59,972 nt of DNA from Aquiflexum sp. TKW24L (lineage in GTDB: Bacteria > Bacteroidota > Bacteroidia > Cytophagales > Cyclobacteriaceae). A program made the translations under genes and the position numbers. The stretch spans positions 1-59,972 of the forward strand of contig NZ_JAMFLG010000029.1 of assembly GCF_023502205.1 (NCBI RefSeq), read 5' to 3'. The notes under the pieces were generated by a model, which was given only the letters and a program-made list of their open reading frames with translations, did no database searches and was not told where the DNA came from. Below are positions 46,671 through 56,965 of the stretch, in pieces; the first letter of the stretch is position 1; every line of letters starts with the position of its first letter.

Positions 46671-48605
46671 TTATTTGTACGAACGCTGGGTAAGCTTCAC
46701 ATTTTCGAACACCAACGGTTCTTTATAAAGTTCTTCTTCTTGATTTTCGCCCACATATTTCCATGCAGCTGCATATGCAAAATTTTCGTCATCCCGGAGG
46801 GCTTCTCCTTCGGGGGTCTGGTATTCTTCACGGAAGTGACCGCCGCAGGATTCATCTCGGTCTAGTGCGTCATCGATCATCAATTCTCCAAGTTCGATAA
46901 AATCTGCAACCCGATGGGCTTTTTCCAGTGACATATTAAGTTCTTCATTTGCCCCCAAAACTTTTACATCTGACCAAAAATCTTTCTTCAATTGTTTGAT
47001 CTCGGCTTTTGCCTTCCTCAAGCCTTCGGCAGTTCGCGACATACCACACTGATTCCACATGATTTTTCCAAGTTTCTTATGGAAGTGGTCAATGGTTTTC
47101 TTTCCCTTGATATTAAGCAATTGACTGATTCTGTCCTTTACTTCTTTTGCGGCTTTAGTAAACTCAGGGTGATTTGGGTCAACAGGCTTTGGAGGTGTCT
47201 GTGCCAAATAATCCCCAATGGTATATGGAATGACAAAATAGCCATCAGCAAGCCCCTGCATAAGTGCAGAAGCACCTAGTCTATTGGCTCCGTGATCAGA
47301 GAAGTTGGCCTCCCCAAGGGCATAAAGACCAGGAATGGTAGTCATCAAGTTGTAATCCACCCAAAGGCCACCCATCGTATAATGAACAGCCGGGTAAATC
47401 ATCATCGGTACTTCATATGGATTTTCCCCTGTGATTTGCATATACATATCGAAAAGGTTCCCGTATTTGGACTCGATCAGTGCCTTGCCGTCACGGTTGA
47501 TGGCATCACGAAAATCCAAAAATACTGCTTCACCGGTTTCATTGACGCCTCTTCCGGCATCACAAACCTCTTTTGCATTTCGGGAAGCCACATCACGTGG
47601 AACAAGATTTCCAAAGGAAGGATACTTTCTTTCTAAGAAATAATCTCTGTCTTCTTCCTTGATATCATTGACTTTGATTTGACCTTTTCTAAGCTTTTCA
47701 GCAGTATCTGTGGTGGCAGGAACCCACACACGCCCATCATTTCTCAATGATTCCGACATGAGTGTCAACTTAGACTGATGATCTCCTGAAACAGGAATAC
47801 AGGTAGGGTGAATTTGGGTAAAGCAAGGATTGGCAAAATAAGCTCCACGTTTGTGAGCTCTCCAAGCTGCTGTTACATTACAGCCCATCGCATTGGTAGA
47901 AAGGAAGAATACATTTCCATATCCTCCCGTACATAGCAATACTGCATGTGCAGCATGGGTTTCTACAGCTCCTGTGATCAGATTTCGTGTAACAATTCCC
48001 CTAGCCTGTCCATCTATCATCACCACGTCCATCATTTCTGTACGCGGATACAATTTCACTTTACCATTGGCAACCTGACGACTCAATGCCGAATATGCGC
48101 CCAAAAGTAATTGCTGTCCTGTTTGTCCCCGTGCATAAAAAGTACGGGACACCTGAGCACCACCGAAAGACCTATTTGCCAATAGACCCCCATATTCACG
48201 TGCAAAAGGAACACCTTGGGCTACACATTGGTCAATGATTTTAACAGACACTTCTGCTAATCGGTAGACGTTAGATTCTCTTGCCCGGTAATCCCCCCCT
48301 TTGATAGTATCATAAAACAATCGGAATACGGAATCCCCATCGTTTTGATAATTTTTTGCAGCATTGATTCCTCCTTGGGCAGCAATAGAGTGGGCTCTAC
48401 GGGGGCTATCATGGAAAGTAAATGCTTTGACATTATAACCCAACTCAGCCAATGAAGCAGCTGCTGATGCACCTGCCAAACCCGTACCCACAACAATTAC
48501 ATCATATTTCCTCTTGTTGGCCGGGTTGACCAACTTCACATTAAATTTATGTTTGGTCCATTTTTCTGCCAATGGGCCTTCAGGTGTTTTAGAATCTAGT
48601 ATCAT
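46671..48605 (-). CDS. sdhA: Succinate dehydrogenase/fumarate reductase flavoprotein subunit
   Basis: 644 residues. FAD motif [21 protein letters not shown] (about 36-56), the FAD-linking His in [16 protein letters not shown], active-site [16 protein letters not shown], and [17 protein letters not shown]. It oxidises succinate to fumarate (or the reverse) at the inner membrane as part of complex II. It lies 45 bp after sdhC. The N-terminus is longer than in proteobacterial enzymes, as is usual for this branch. Confidence 0.97.
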   Translation of the reverse strand: MILDSKTPEGPLAEKWTKHKFNVKLVNPANKRKYDVIVVGTGLAGASAAASLAELGYNVKAFTFHDSPRRAHSIAAQGGINAAKNYQNDGDSVFRLFYDTIKGGDYRARESNVYRLAEVSVKIIDQCVAQGVPFAREYGGLLANRSFGGAQVSRTFYARGQTGQQLLLGAYSALSRQVANGKVKLYPRTEMMDVVMIDGQARGIVTRNLITGAVETHAAHAVLLCTGGYGNVFFLSTNAMGCNVTAAWRAHKRGAYFANPCFTQIHPTCIPVSGDHQSKLTLMSESLRNDGRVWVPATTDTAEKLRKGQIKVNDIKEEDRDYFLERKYPSFGNLVPRDVASRNAKEVCDAGRGVNETGEAVFLDFRDAINRDGKALIESKYGNLFDMYMQITGENPYEVPMMIYPAVHYTMGGLWVDYNLMTTIPGLYALGEANFSDHGANRLGASALMQGLADGYFVIPYTIGDYLAQTPPKPVDPNHPEFTKAAKEVKDRISQLLNIKGKKTIDHFHKKLGKIMWNQCGMSRTAEGLRKAKAEIKQLKKDFWSDVKVLGANEELNMSLEKAHRVADFIELGELMIDDALDRDESCGGHFREEYQTPEGEALRDDENFAYAAAWKYVGENQEEELYKEPLVFENVKLTQRSYK

Positions 48606-48650
48606 CTAGGTCAGATTTAATTTTCTACATTCATTTTTCAATCAATCCAA

Positions 48651-49334
48651 TCAAAGCGATTGGATGTACATCACAATAGGAATCAGGGCAAATAGCGCCG
48701 GAACAATGATCGAAAAGCCAAAACCGACCCTTGAGATCAATGGAGAATATTTCACGTGATTGAGACCAAGTGTCTGGAATGCACTGGCAAATCCGTGGGA
48801 TAAATGAAATCCAAGGAAACCCATAGCCACCACGTAAAATGCGACATATAAAAGATTGGAATAAGCTGCGGCGACTATCGCAAATACATTTTTGTATGTG
48901 ACTCCTGCGTAGTCCACCACAGGCATTTCCCCAAATTTGATTTCGTAATAAAATCCTTTTAAGTGTACTAAAAGAAAAATTAAAATAATTGTTCCAAGAA
49001 TTCCCATGTTTCTTGATGACCAAGAACTGTTTGTGGAGGCTTTACTTACCGCATACTCAATCGGTCTAGAACTCTTATTGTATCTCGACAACAATATAGA
49101 ATAGATGACATGAAGAAGTATAAAAGCAAAATTACCTATGGAAACCACTCTGATCAATGGATTACTAGCCATACTTTCAGCGTATAGATTGAATGATTCA
49201 CCATTGTCGGGTAATAAAAGCTGCAGGTTACCAATAAGATGGACAACCAAGAATAGTATTAGAAACAATCCGGTAAGGGCCATTATTAATTTTCGGCCCA
49301 AGGTGCTACTTAAGGTTTTTGATACCCAACTCAT
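48651..49334 (-). CDS. sdhC: Succinate dehydrogenase cytochrome b558 subunit
   Basis: 227 residues from the ATG at 49334 (MSWVSKTLSSTLGRK); an upstream ATG at 49415 lies beyond the likely promoter and would give a non-family extension. Five membrane helices with haem-ligand His residues: VVHLIGNLQLL, FILLHVIYSIL, LLVHLKGFYYE, GFHLSHGFASAF. It is the single-chain, two-haem b558 anchor found in Bacteroidota and Bacillota. It starts the sdhCAB operon; a TTG-N20-TAAATTTG promoter lies just upstream. Confidence 0.93.
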   Translation of the reverse strand: MSWVSKTLSSTLGRKLIMALTGLFLILFLVVHLIGNLQLLLPDNGESFNLYAESMASNPLIRVVSIGNFAFILLHVIYSILLSRYNKSSRPIEYAVSKASTNSSWSSRNMGILGTIILIFLLVHLKGFYYEIKFGEMPVVDYAGVTYKNVFAIVAAAYSNLLYVAFYVVAMGFLGFHLSHGFASAFQTLGLNHVKYSPLISRVGFGFSIIVPALFALIPIVMYIQSL

Positions 49335-49384
49335 ATGATTTTTCTTAAGTGTTCGATTGAAAATAGGTTTTTGAACTTCGTGGC

Positions 49385-49415
49385 CAAATTTACATTTGGA
49401 AAGGTTAGTAAACAA
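49385..49415 (-). promoter_or_regulatory. Promoter of the sdhCAB operon
   Basis: On minus: TTG (49413-49415), 20-nt spacer, TAAATTTG (49385-49392). This equals the -33/-7 pattern seen before the tRNA cluster, and puts the transcript start some 45 nt before the sdhC ATG. Confidence 0.5.
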
Positions 49416-49595
49416 TCCGAGAACAATCGATTGAACTTATTTTAAATTATTCTAAATAGACAATTATAGGTGCTTCTTTTCGTTAATTTTGAACACTTGT
49501 CTAACCAACTGTTTATTTTTATTGTTTGGTTTAAGTATATAATTATATCCTGATTTATTTATTTTCGTATATCTTGATGATCAAATTCTACCTGC

Positions 49596-52373
49596 ATGAG
49601 ATTTAAATATTCATTTTTAATTTCGCTTTGCATTTTCATCCTTTCTGCCACACAGGCATATGCCACGCACATCCGTGCAGGGGAGATTACAGCAGAGCGG
49701 GTATCCGTCCAGACATTGACTTACAAGATCACTGTGGTCGGATATACTGACACAAGATCAAGTGTCATTTTTGGGCCCGGTTTTATCAATTTTGGTGATG
49801 GAAGAGAAGTAAGCCTGAATACTGAAAGTGATTTTGTATTGGTTGAATCTTTGGGGAATCAAATCGAGAAAAACACATTTGTCATTGAGCATACTTTTCA
49901 GGGACCCGGTAAATACACAATCTGGTTTAGGGAGTTCAATAGGAACGACAAAACATTAAACATGGACAATTCTGTAGAAACTCCATTTTATGTAGAAACT
50001 CTTATTACCATTGATCCTTTTATCGGAGTAAATAATTCTCCGGTGCTGACCATTCCACCGGTGGACAACGGGGTGGTGAATAAAAGATTTATCCATAATC
50101 CTGGGGCATATGATCCTGACGGAGATAGTTTGTCCTATAGTCTTGATATCCCAAAACAGGCTTTCCAAAGACCTGTCAATAATTACAGAAGCCCCGCTAC
50201 ATCCGAATTCAGTTTTAACAGAGAGGACGGCTCACCTAATCCATTTTTGACTGTTGATCCATTTACAGGTGATCTTGTATGGGATGCCCCAGGTCTTGCC
50301 GGTCAATATAATGTTGCATTTCGAATAATTGAGTGGCGAAGAATCGCGGGAGAATGGCAGATTATAGGATACGTGGTGAGGGACATGCAGATCATTATCG
50401 AAAACTCAAATAATAACCGGCCTGTTCTAATTCTTCCTGATGACCTTTGTGTGGTAGCAGGTACCAAAATCGAAGAAATCATCCAAGGATCTGACCCTGA
50501 CGGGGATCCTATCAAAATTGAGGTTTTTGGAGATCCAATTGAGATTTTGAGTTCTCCGGCTACCTACTCCCCGCTTTCTGTATTCCAGCCAACACCCGGA
50601 GTGATCAATTTCGAATGGCAGACCATCTGTAGCCATGTCAGGGAAAGGGAATATCAGGTGAGGATCAGAATCACCGACCAACCTAGATCAGGTCCGGCAT
50701 TGATTGATATCAAAACATGGAATATCAAAGTAATCGGCCCACCGCCTTTGCTTGAAACCGCCGAACAACAGCAGGGTAGATCAGTCAATGTAGTCTGGTC
50801 ACCTTACTCATGCAGCAGTTCTGCCCAGACCATGCAAGTTTGGAGAAGAATCAATTCTGACCCTTATGAACCTGATTCCTGTGAAACCGGAATACGGGCA
50901 GGATATGAGTTGGTTGGAACAACTAATATGTCCACATTTAATTTCTTGGATACCAATATGGGGGAAGGTCTGGCACCGGGAAACACTTATTGTTACAGGT
51001 TGGTAGCAGGATTTCCCGCCCCAAGGTCAGGACAAAGTATTGTATCCGAAGAAATCTGCATTACCATTGATGTAGACGTGCCATTGATCACCAATGTCAG
51101 TGTAGAAGCGACAGACAGCGAATCAGGTGAGATTTTTGTAAAATGGACTCCTCCATATGATATCGATAGGACTCAGTTCCCCGGTCCTTTTACTTATGAA
51201 TTGTTAAGGAATAACGGGTTTACAGGAAGCCAAAATAGGGTTTCGGTGATCAGCACATCAGACACTACTTTTACAGACACAGGGTTAAATACAGAAAATC
51301 TTGTTTATAACTACAAGGTCATCCTCAAAGAAAATTCCACGACGATTGACAGCTCCAGTTCCGCATCTTCGGTCAGGTTGGATTTGATTATCATCAACGA
51401 AGCCATTGAGTTGAAGTGGCAATTCAATACTCCTTGGAACAACTCTATTTCTCAATACAAACACGAAGTTTACAGAAATAGAAATGATGCCAATGCTGCG
51501 GATGAAAACACGTTTCTGTTGATTGCTGAAGTTGACCCAACAGTCACAGGATTTACCTATTTCGATGACGGAAGACACAATGGAGTGGGTTTGAAAAAGG
51601 ACATTGAATATTGCTATTATGTGATCACTAAGGGTGCGTATAATGTGAATAAAATAGAATATCCTTTGGAAAATAAATCCCAAGTAATCTGTGCAAGACC
51701 GGATGATGACAGGTTGCCGTGTCCACCGGTTTTGGTTTTTGAAGGTCCTGAGTGTTCAGCATACCTTTCTGACAAAGGCTGTGGAAACAATACCTATGAA
51801 CATGAATTAAGTTGGGAACCGGATTTTAGCGGAGTATGTGATGATGAACTGAGTGCCTTCAGGCTCTATTTTACTTCAGAAGGTGAAGACGGTCAATTTG
51901 AATTGGCAGGAACTTATTCAGCATTTGAGAGAAATGCCCTGATAAGGGATCTTTCAAATTACAGAGGATGCTACTATATCACTGCAGTCGATAGGTCTGG
52001 AAATGAGAGCGAACCTAGCAATATCGTCTGTGTAGACAATTGCCCGAGTTATTTCCTACCAAATGCCTTTACTCCAAATGGTGACGGAATCAATGAAACA
52101 TTTATGGCATTTGACAATCCTTTTGCCAAATGCCCAAGGTTTGTACTTGGCGTAGAAGTATTTATTGTCAACAGATGGGGTGTTGAGGTTTTCAAATACA
52201 ACAGTCTCTCTTCCAATGAAAATGACATTTACATCAGATGGAATGGTACTGATAAAAATGGCAATGAACTTCCTTCAGGTACTTATTTCTATACCGCGAC
52301 TGTTAAGTTCGACGTTTTAGACCCTACAAAGCAAGAGCAAAAACTCAAAGGAACAGTTCAGATCATCCGATGA
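49596..52373 (+). CDS. T9SS type B sorted adhesin with fibronectin-like domains
   Basis: 925 residues. A signal peptide (about 1-23, ending QAYA) leads to THIRAGEITAERVS, a start shared with many gliding-motility-associated proteins. Cadherin/Ig-like domains lie at about 130-370 (the DPDGDSLSYSLD and DPDGDPIKIEV motifs), then fibronectin type III-like units (about 375-780, Cys-rich). The final 95 residues (NAFTPNGDGINETF, VFIVNRWGVEVFKY, LPSGTYFYTATV) are a TIGR04131 sorting domain. It should be exported by the T9SS and displayed on the surface. Its stop overlaps the start of the DCC gene by 4 bp. Confidence 0.92.
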   Translation: MRFKYSFLISLCIFILSATQAYATHIRAGEITAERVSVQTLTYKITVVGYTDTRSSVIFGPGFINFGDGREVSLNTESDFVLVESLGNQIEKNTFVIEHTFQGPGKYTIWFREFNRNDKTLNMDNSVETPFYVETLITIDPFIGVNNSPVLTIPPVDNGVVNKRFIHNPGAYDPDGDSLSYSLDIPKQAFQRPVNNYRSPATSEFSFNREDGSPNPFLTVDPFTGDLVWDAPGLAGQYNVAFRIIEWRRIAGEWQIIGYVVRDMQIIIENSNNNRPVLILPDDLCVVAGTKIEEIIQGSDPDGDPIKIEVFGDPIEILSSPATYSPLSVFQPTPGVINFEWQTICSHVREREYQVRIRITDQPRSGPALIDIKTWNIKVIGPPPLLETAEQQQGRSVNVVWSPYSCSSSAQTMQVWRRINSDPYEPDSCETGIRAGYELVGTTNMSTFNFLDTNMGEGLAPGNTYCYRLVAGFPAPRSGQSIVSEEICITIDVDVPLITNVSVEATDSESGEIFVKWTPPYDIDRTQFPGPFTYELLRNNGFTGSQNRVSVISTSDTTFTDTGLNTENLVYNYKVILKENSTTIDSSSSASSVRLDLIIINEAIELKWQFNTPWNNSISQYKHEVYRNRNDANAADENTFLLIAEVDPTVTGFTYFDDGRHNGVGLKKDIEYCYYVITKGAYNVNKIEYPLENKSQVICARPDDDRLPCPPVLVFEGPECSAYLSDKGCGNNTYEHELSWEPDFSGVCDDELSAFRLYFTSEGEDGQFELAGTYSAFERNALIRDLSNYRGCYYITAVDRSGNESEPSNIVCVDNCPSYFLPNAFTPNGDGINETFMAFDNPFAKCPRFVLGVEVFIVNRWGVEVFKYNSLSSNENDIYIRWNGTDKNGNELPSGTYFYTATVKFDVLDPTKQEQKLKGTVQIIR

Positions 52374-52777
52374 GAATCCAAGACAGGCATGATATCATTC
52401 TTTTCGACGGGGTTTGTAATTTGTGTAACAATGCCATTGATTTTGTAATCAAAAGGGACAAAAAGGAAAGGTTTAAGTTTGGGGCACTCCAAGACAATGC
52501 TACCAAAAGTATTCTGAAAGACTATAAAATCAATGAGGCTTACCTTGACTCTATCATTTTGATCAGGGGAGATCAAGTATTTTACAAGAGTAAGGCAGCG
52601 CTGGAAATTGCAAGAAATCTTGGTGGCATTTGGCCTCTTTTGTATGTTTTCAATTTTATTCCATCCGCAGTTCGTGATCCGGTTTATGATTGGATTGCGA
52701 GAAACAGGTACAAGTGGTTTGGAAAAAAAGAAACCTGTAGAATACCAACGACGAAAGAAAAAAGGAAATTTTTGTAG
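52370..52777 (+). CDS. DCC family thiol-disulfide oxidoreductase (DUF393)
   Basis: 135 residues. The family motif DGVCNLCNNAIDFVIKRD (about 12-29) gives the DGxCxxC site; GALQDNATKSIL and SIILIRGDQVFYKSKAALEIARNLGG follow. Members are small cytosolic or membrane-near proteins with a thioredoxin-like fold; the redox partner is not known. Four bases overlap with the preceding adhesin stop, so it is translated from the same message, which is an odd pairing. Confidence 0.9.
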   Translation: MRIQDRHDIILFDGVCNLCNNAIDFVIKRDKKERFKFGALQDNATKSILKDYKINEAYLDSIILIRGDQVFYKSKAALEIARNLGGIWPLLYVFNFIPSAVRDPVYDWIARNRYKWFGKKETCRIPTTKEKRKFL

Positions 52778-52873
52778 TAGAGAAACCAAAAATCAACCGC
52801 TCGGGATAAAAATCTTGTTTGATCTTCCTTTTTCTCAGTATCTTAAAAAATAATAATAATAACAATTATAGTT

Positions 52874-53527
52874 ATGGATATAACCAGAGTTTTTGAAAAC
52901 AACCAAAACTGGATCACCTCAAAGCTTGAGATTGACCCACATTATTTTGAGAATTTGTCTAAAGGGCAAAAACCCGATATTTTATACATTGGCTGTTCTG
53001 ACAGTAGGGTTACGGCAGAAGATTTGATGGGTGTACAGCCTGGTGAAGTTTTTGTGCATAGAAACATCGCCAACATGGTCATCAGTATTGACCTTAATGT
53101 AATGTCAGTATTGAACTATGCGGTGCAAAATTTGGAGGTAAATCATGTAGTAGTGTGCGGGCATTACTTCTGTGGCGGCGTAAAAGCAGCGATGAATGCA
53201 GCCGACCTGGGATTATTAAACCCTTGGCTGAGAAATATCAGGGATGTATACCGGATCCATAGGAAAGAATTGAATGCCATTACTGATGAAAATGAAAAGT
53301 ATAATAGACTTGTAGAACTGAATGTCCAAGAACAGTGTGTAAACCTGATCAAAACCGCCGCAGTCCAAAAAGCGATCAAAGAAAGGGATATGAAAGTACA
53401 TGGTTGGGTTTTTGACATCCAAACCGGAAAACTGATAGACCTGAATATAGATTTTCAGGCCATTTTAAAAGACATTATGGAAATCTATAATCTTGGAGAT
53501 TTCCATCATTCGGAGGTGAATAGTTAA
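52874..53527 (+). CDS. Beta-class carbonic anhydrase
   Basis: 217 residues. Zinc ligands are Cys41 (IGCSDSRVTAEDL), His97 and Cys100 (VVCGHYFCGGVKAA); Asp43 and Arg45 form the catalytic dyad. It interconverts CO2 and bicarbonate in the cytosol and probably supplies bicarbonate to carboxylases, including fatty-acid synthesis, consistent with fabD next to it. It has about 97 bp to the DCC gene and its own terminator at 53556. Confidence 0.96.
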   Translation: MDITRVFENNQNWITSKLEIDPHYFENLSKGQKPDILYIGCSDSRVTAEDLMGVQPGEVFVHRNIANMVISIDLNVMSVLNYAVQNLEVNHVVVCGHYFCGGVKAAMNAADLGLLNPWLRNIRDVYRIHRKELNAITDENEKYNRLVELNVQEQCVNLIKTAAVQKAIKERDMKVHGWVFDIQTGKLIDLNIDFQAILKDIMEIYNLGDFHHSEVNS

Positions 53528-53555
53528 GTATAATTCAAAACATTGGAATGAATCG

Positions 53556-53582
53556 GTGGCCTAGAAATGGGCCACTTTTTTT
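53556..53582 (+). terminator. Terminator of the carbonic anhydrase gene
   Basis: GTGGCC / GGCCAC stem, 8-nt loop, seven T. Confidence 0.88.
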
Positions 53583-53584
53583 GA

Positions 53585-53592
53585 TATATTTG
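53585..53592 (+). promoter_or_regulatory. Candidate -7 box of fabD
   Basis: TATATTTG matches TAnnTTTG and lies 28 nt before the fabD ATG, directly after the previous gene's terminator; no clear -33 box. Confidence 0.4.
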
Positions 53593-53620
53593 CCGTTCAT
53601 TTATCAAAAAACCACGAGAT

Positions 53621-54496
53621 ATGAAAGCATATATTTTTCCCGGACAGGGAGCACAGTTCCCCGGAATGGGAAAAGACCTCTATGAAAGCAGTGAAATAGC
53701 AAAATTACTTTTTGAAAAAGCCAATGAAATTTTAGGATTCAGAATTTCTGACATCATGTTTGAAGGCTCTGATGAGGAATTGAAACAGACCAAAGTTACC
53801 CAACCAGCCATTTTTTTACATTCCGTAATTCTTGCCAAAACTGATCCAGATTTCAACCCGGATATGGTGGCAGGCCACTCCTTGGGAGAATTTTCTGCCT
53901 TGGTGGCTAATGGGACCTTAGAATTTGAGGATGGATTAGACCTGGTCTACCAACGTGCTCTTGCCATGCAGGAAGCCTGCGAAATCAACCCATCTGGAAT
54001 GGCTGCTATATTAGGACTTGAGGATGCAAAAGTGGAAGAAATCTGCGCTTCCATCAAGGAGGAGGTTGTAGTGCCTGCCAATTATAACTGTCCGGGTCAG
54101 TTGGTTATTTCTGGAACTAACAAAGGAATAGAAATCGCCTGCGAAAAAATGAAAGAAGCCGGTGCCAAGAGAGCTTTGCCACTACCTGTCGGAGGTGCTT
54201 TCCACTCGCCGCTGATGGAACCTGCAGGCGAAAAACTTAGAAAGGCCATTGAATCCACTACCTTCTATCAGCCAAAGTGTCCCATTTATCAAAACGTGGG
54301 TACTACAGGAGTCAATGACATAGATATAATCAAGCAAAACCTAATCGCCCAATTGACCGCACCGGTCAAATGGACACAGTGCATCCAGCAAATGGTAGCC
54401 GACGGTGCTGTACATTTTGTGGAATGCGGACCGGGGAAAGTACTTCAGGGCCTTGTCAAAAAAATTCATAAAGAAGCAGAGGTCAGCAGCATTTAG
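53621..54496 (+). CDS. fabD: ACP S-malonyltransferase
   Basis: 291 residues. FPGQGAQFPGMGKDLYE at the start, the nucleophile Ser87 in GHSLGEFSALV, and catalytic His195 in GGAFHSPLMEPA. It transfers malonyl from CoA to acyl carrier protein at the start of fatty-acid elongation. The gene stands alone here, between the carbonic anhydrase terminator and an 8-bp tandem repeat; other fab genes are not in the window. Confidence 0.97.
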   Translation: MKAYIFPGQGAQFPGMGKDLYESSEIAKLLFEKANEILGFRISDIMFEGSDEELKQTKVTQPAIFLHSVILAKTDPDFNPDMVAGHSLGEFSALVANGTLEFEDGLDLVYQRALAMQEACEINPSGMAAILGLEDAKVEEICASIKEEVVVPANYNCPGQLVISGTNKGIEIACEKMKEAGAKRALPLPVGGAFHSPLMEPAGEKLRKAIESTTFYQPKCPIYQNVGTTGVNDIDIIKQNLIAQLTAPVKWTQCIQQMVADGAVHFVECGPGKVLQGLVKKIHKEAEVSSI

Positions 54497-54501
54497 AGTT
54501 G

Positions 54502-54540
54502 TTAATTGGTTAATTGGTTAATTGGTTAATTGGTTAATTA
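54502..54540. repeat. Tandem 8-bp repeat TTAATTGG, about 4.5 copies
   Basis: TTAATTGG occurs four times in a row and ends with TTAATTAA, 6 nt after the fabD stop. It is not a terminator (no GC stem). Copy number could vary by slippage. Confidence 0.8.
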
Positions 54541-54617
54541 ATTTCAAATAAAATTGACTGAAAATTAGATGAATGAATTTGAAGTGAGAAGCCATTCCAA
54601 ATTTTGGGAGGGCTTCT

Positions 54618-55103
54618 TTATTTTGTAAAGGCCTTTACGCTTGAATTATCCAAACAGAGCTCTAAAAGTTCTTTGTTGGTTTTTATTAAAACTGGATGCT
54701 CCAAATCAGGGAGGATTTCTACCAAAGGTTCTAACACAAATCTTCTATCCTGAATATATGGATGAGGAATTTTAAGCCGATCTGAGTTGAAAATTTCATT
54801 TCCAAAGTATAGGATATCTATATCCATTGTTCTGTTTCCCCACTTTTCATCACGTCTCCTACCCAACAGTAATTCAATTTCAAGGATGATGTCCAAAATT
54901 TTCTCAGGATTGATTGACGTATCAAATACTAACACCTGATTGAGGTAATTTCCTGTAGATTTGCCACCCCAAGCCTCAGTTTCAAAAATGGAGGATTTTT
55001 GTCTTAACGGACCAAAATAGGAAACCAAATTTTTAACAGCCACCTGTATAAATCCTAGCCTGTCACCAAGATTCCCCCCTAATATAAAAACTACTTGGTT
55101 CAT
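54618..55103 (-). CDS. folK: 2-amino-4-hydroxy-6-hydroxymethyldihydropteridine diphosphokinase
   Basis: 161 residues. FILGGNLGDRLGFIQVAVKNL, SSIFETEAWGG..GNYLNQV, and RDEKWGNRTMDIDILYFGNE (the DID motif with Mg2+ ligands), then IPHPYIQDRRFVLEPLVEILPDLEHP. It transfers pyrophosphate from ATP to the pterin in folate synthesis. It is divergent from sppA across 71 bp. Confidence 0.96.
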   Translation of the reverse strand: MNQVVFILGGNLGDRLGFIQVAVKNLVSYFGPLRQKSSIFETEAWGGKSTGNYLNQVLVFDTSINPEKILDIILEIELLLGRRRDEKWGNRTMDIDILYFGNEIFNSDRLKIPHPYIQDRRFVLEPLVEILPDLEHPVLIKTNKELLELCLDNSSVKAFTK

Positions 55104-55174
55104 TCTTCTGTTATGAGTTGTATTGGATAAACATAAAGAAAAAAGCAGTAATTTAGTCCCTAAAAATAAAGATT

Positions 55175-56938
55175 ATGAGATTTCTTGGTAACGTTTTGGC
55201 AGTCATCGTTGGCTTGCTGATATTTTCAGTAATGAGTTTTTTTATTCTTGCCGGCATCATTGCAGTCATTTCCTCCTCATCAAGCAGTGATGTGGATGTG
55301 AAAGAAAATACCGTATTGGTATTAAATCTAGATGGCAGAATTTTGGTGGAAAGAAGCAGTGAAGATGATCCTGATTTTTCATCCATCAATTTATTCGGGG
55401 GAGTTTCGACAGTTGGGTTGACTTCATTGAAAAGGGCTATCGAAACTGCAAAAAACAATGATAATGTAAAAGGGATTTTTATAAAAGCAGGAACTTTTTC
55501 AGCAGGTCAGGCAGGAATCAAAGAATTGAGAGATGCACTCAAGGATTTTAAAACTTCCGATAAATTTATTGTGAGTTACGGTGAATATTATACCGAAGGT
55601 GGCTATTTTTTGAGTTCAATTTCAGATGAAATTTACATCAACCCTTCAGGATTGATGGAATTCAATGGCTTTGCTTCGGAAGTGGTTTTCTTCAAAGGGA
55701 TGTTTGAAAAGCTTGAAATTAAGCCTCAGGTATTCCGTGTCGGCGATTTCAAAAGTGCAGTAGAGCCATTTATTTTGGATAAAATGAGTGATTCGAGCAG
55801 AATGCAGACGGCCTCTTTTCTAAATGATCTTAATAATTTTGCCTTAAATGAAATCAGCGAAAGCAGGGGTATTTCTCTTGATTCCATCAAAGAAATCAAT
55901 TCTAAGATGCTCGTTAGGAAACTTAGCGATGCCTTGAAATACAAACTCATAGATGGATTGTGGTACGAAGATCAGGTGATCGAACTTATGAAAGAAAAAC
56001 TTGGGTTAGGTGAAGATGATAAAATTAATACGATCAACATGACGGGCATCAACAAGTCTTCAAAAACCAAGAACCTCACTTCCAAAAACAGGATCGCAGT
56101 AATCGTGGCAGAAGGAGACATAGTCAGTGGCAAATCCGAAGGTTCAATCGCTTCGGACACCTTCAAAGAAGAAATCAAAAAGGCAAAAAACAACAAGGAC
56201 GTCAAAGCCATTGTCTTGAGAATCAATTCTCCAGGAGGATCTGCTTTGGCATCAGAAGTAATTTGGAGGGAGCTTGACTTGGCGAGCAAAGAAAAACCGG
56301 TCATCGCTTCTATGGGTGAAGTCGCTGCATCAGGAGGTTATTATATTGCAGCAGCAGCAGATACGATTGTCGCACAGCCCAATACCATAACAGGGTCTAT
56401 AGGAATTTTTGCCCTTTGGTTCAATGCCCAAGGTTTTCTAAACAACAAAATGGGAATTACCACCGATGTGGTCAAAACTGGTGAGCTTTCCGACTTCCTT
56501 ACACCAACCAGAGAAATCACTGAAATGGAAAGGAGTATTTTCCAAGCTCAGGTAGAAGAAGGGTATGACGTCTTTTTGACAAGAGTGGCTGACGGAAGAA
56601 ACCGAAGCAAAGAGGAAATCAAGAAAGTCGCTTCAGGCAGGGTTTGGTCAGGAAATCAGGCATTGGCAAATGGTTTGGTGGATGTGTTGGGGGGATTGGA
56701 TGATGCGGTAAAAATCGCAGCTGAAAAAGCTGGAGTGGCAGACGATTACCGTGTGGTTTATTACCCACAAACCAAGCCTTGGTTTGAAAGATTCTTGAGT
56801 GAATTTACCAATGATGTGCAGGTATTTTATCAGAAGCAGCAGCTCGGAACTTTTTACCCCATTTACAAACAAGTTGAAAGTGTTAAGAAATATGAAGGTA
56901 TGATGGTCAGGATGCCATATGACATCATTATCAGATAA
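55175..56938 (+). CDS. sppA: Signal peptide peptidase SppA, 67-kDa type
   Basis: 587 residues, two tandem S49 domains. An N-terminal membrane helix (about 7-33) anchors it. Lys193 in RVGDFKSAVEPF and Ser386 in MGEVAASGGYYIAAAAD form the Ser/Lys dyad split between the halves as in E. coli SppA. SPGGSALASEVIWREL lies before the Ser. It digests released signal peptides in the inner membrane. Terminator at 56937. Confidence 0.95.
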   Translation: MRFLGNVLAVIVGLLIFSVMSFFILAGIIAVISSSSSSDVDVKENTVLVLNLDGRILVERSSEDDPDFSSINLFGGVSTVGLTSLKRAIETAKNNDNVKGIFIKAGTFSAGQAGIKELRDALKDFKTSDKFIVSYGEYYTEGGYFLSSISDEIYINPSGLMEFNGFASEVVFFKGMFEKLEIKPQVFRVGDFKSAVEPFILDKMSDSSRMQTASFLNDLNNFALNEISESRGISLDSIKEINSKMLVRKLSDALKYKLIDGLWYEDQVIELMKEKLGLGEDDKINTINMTGINKSSKTKNLTSKNRIAVIVAEGDIVSGKSEGSIASDTFKEEIKKAKNNKDVKAIVLRINSPGGSALASEVIWRELDLASKEKPVIASMGEVAASGGYYIAAAADTIVAQPNTITGSIGIFALWFNAQGFLNNKMGITTDVVKTGELSDFLTPTREITEMERSIFQAQVEEGYDVFLTRVADGRNRSKEEIKKVASGRVWSGNQALANGLVDVLGGLDDAVKIAAEKAGVADDYRVVYYPQTKPWFERFLSEFTNDVQVFYQKQQLGTFYPIYKQVESVKKYEGMMVRMPYDIIIR

Positions 56939-56965
56939 AAAAAGGAGCTATACGCTCCTTTTTTT
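56937..56965 (+). terminator. Terminator of sppA, bidirectional
   Basis: AAAGGAGC / GCTCCTTT stem with TATAC loop and T-run; an A-run precedes the stem, so it may also serve the convergent flavin reductase gene. Confidence 0.85.
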
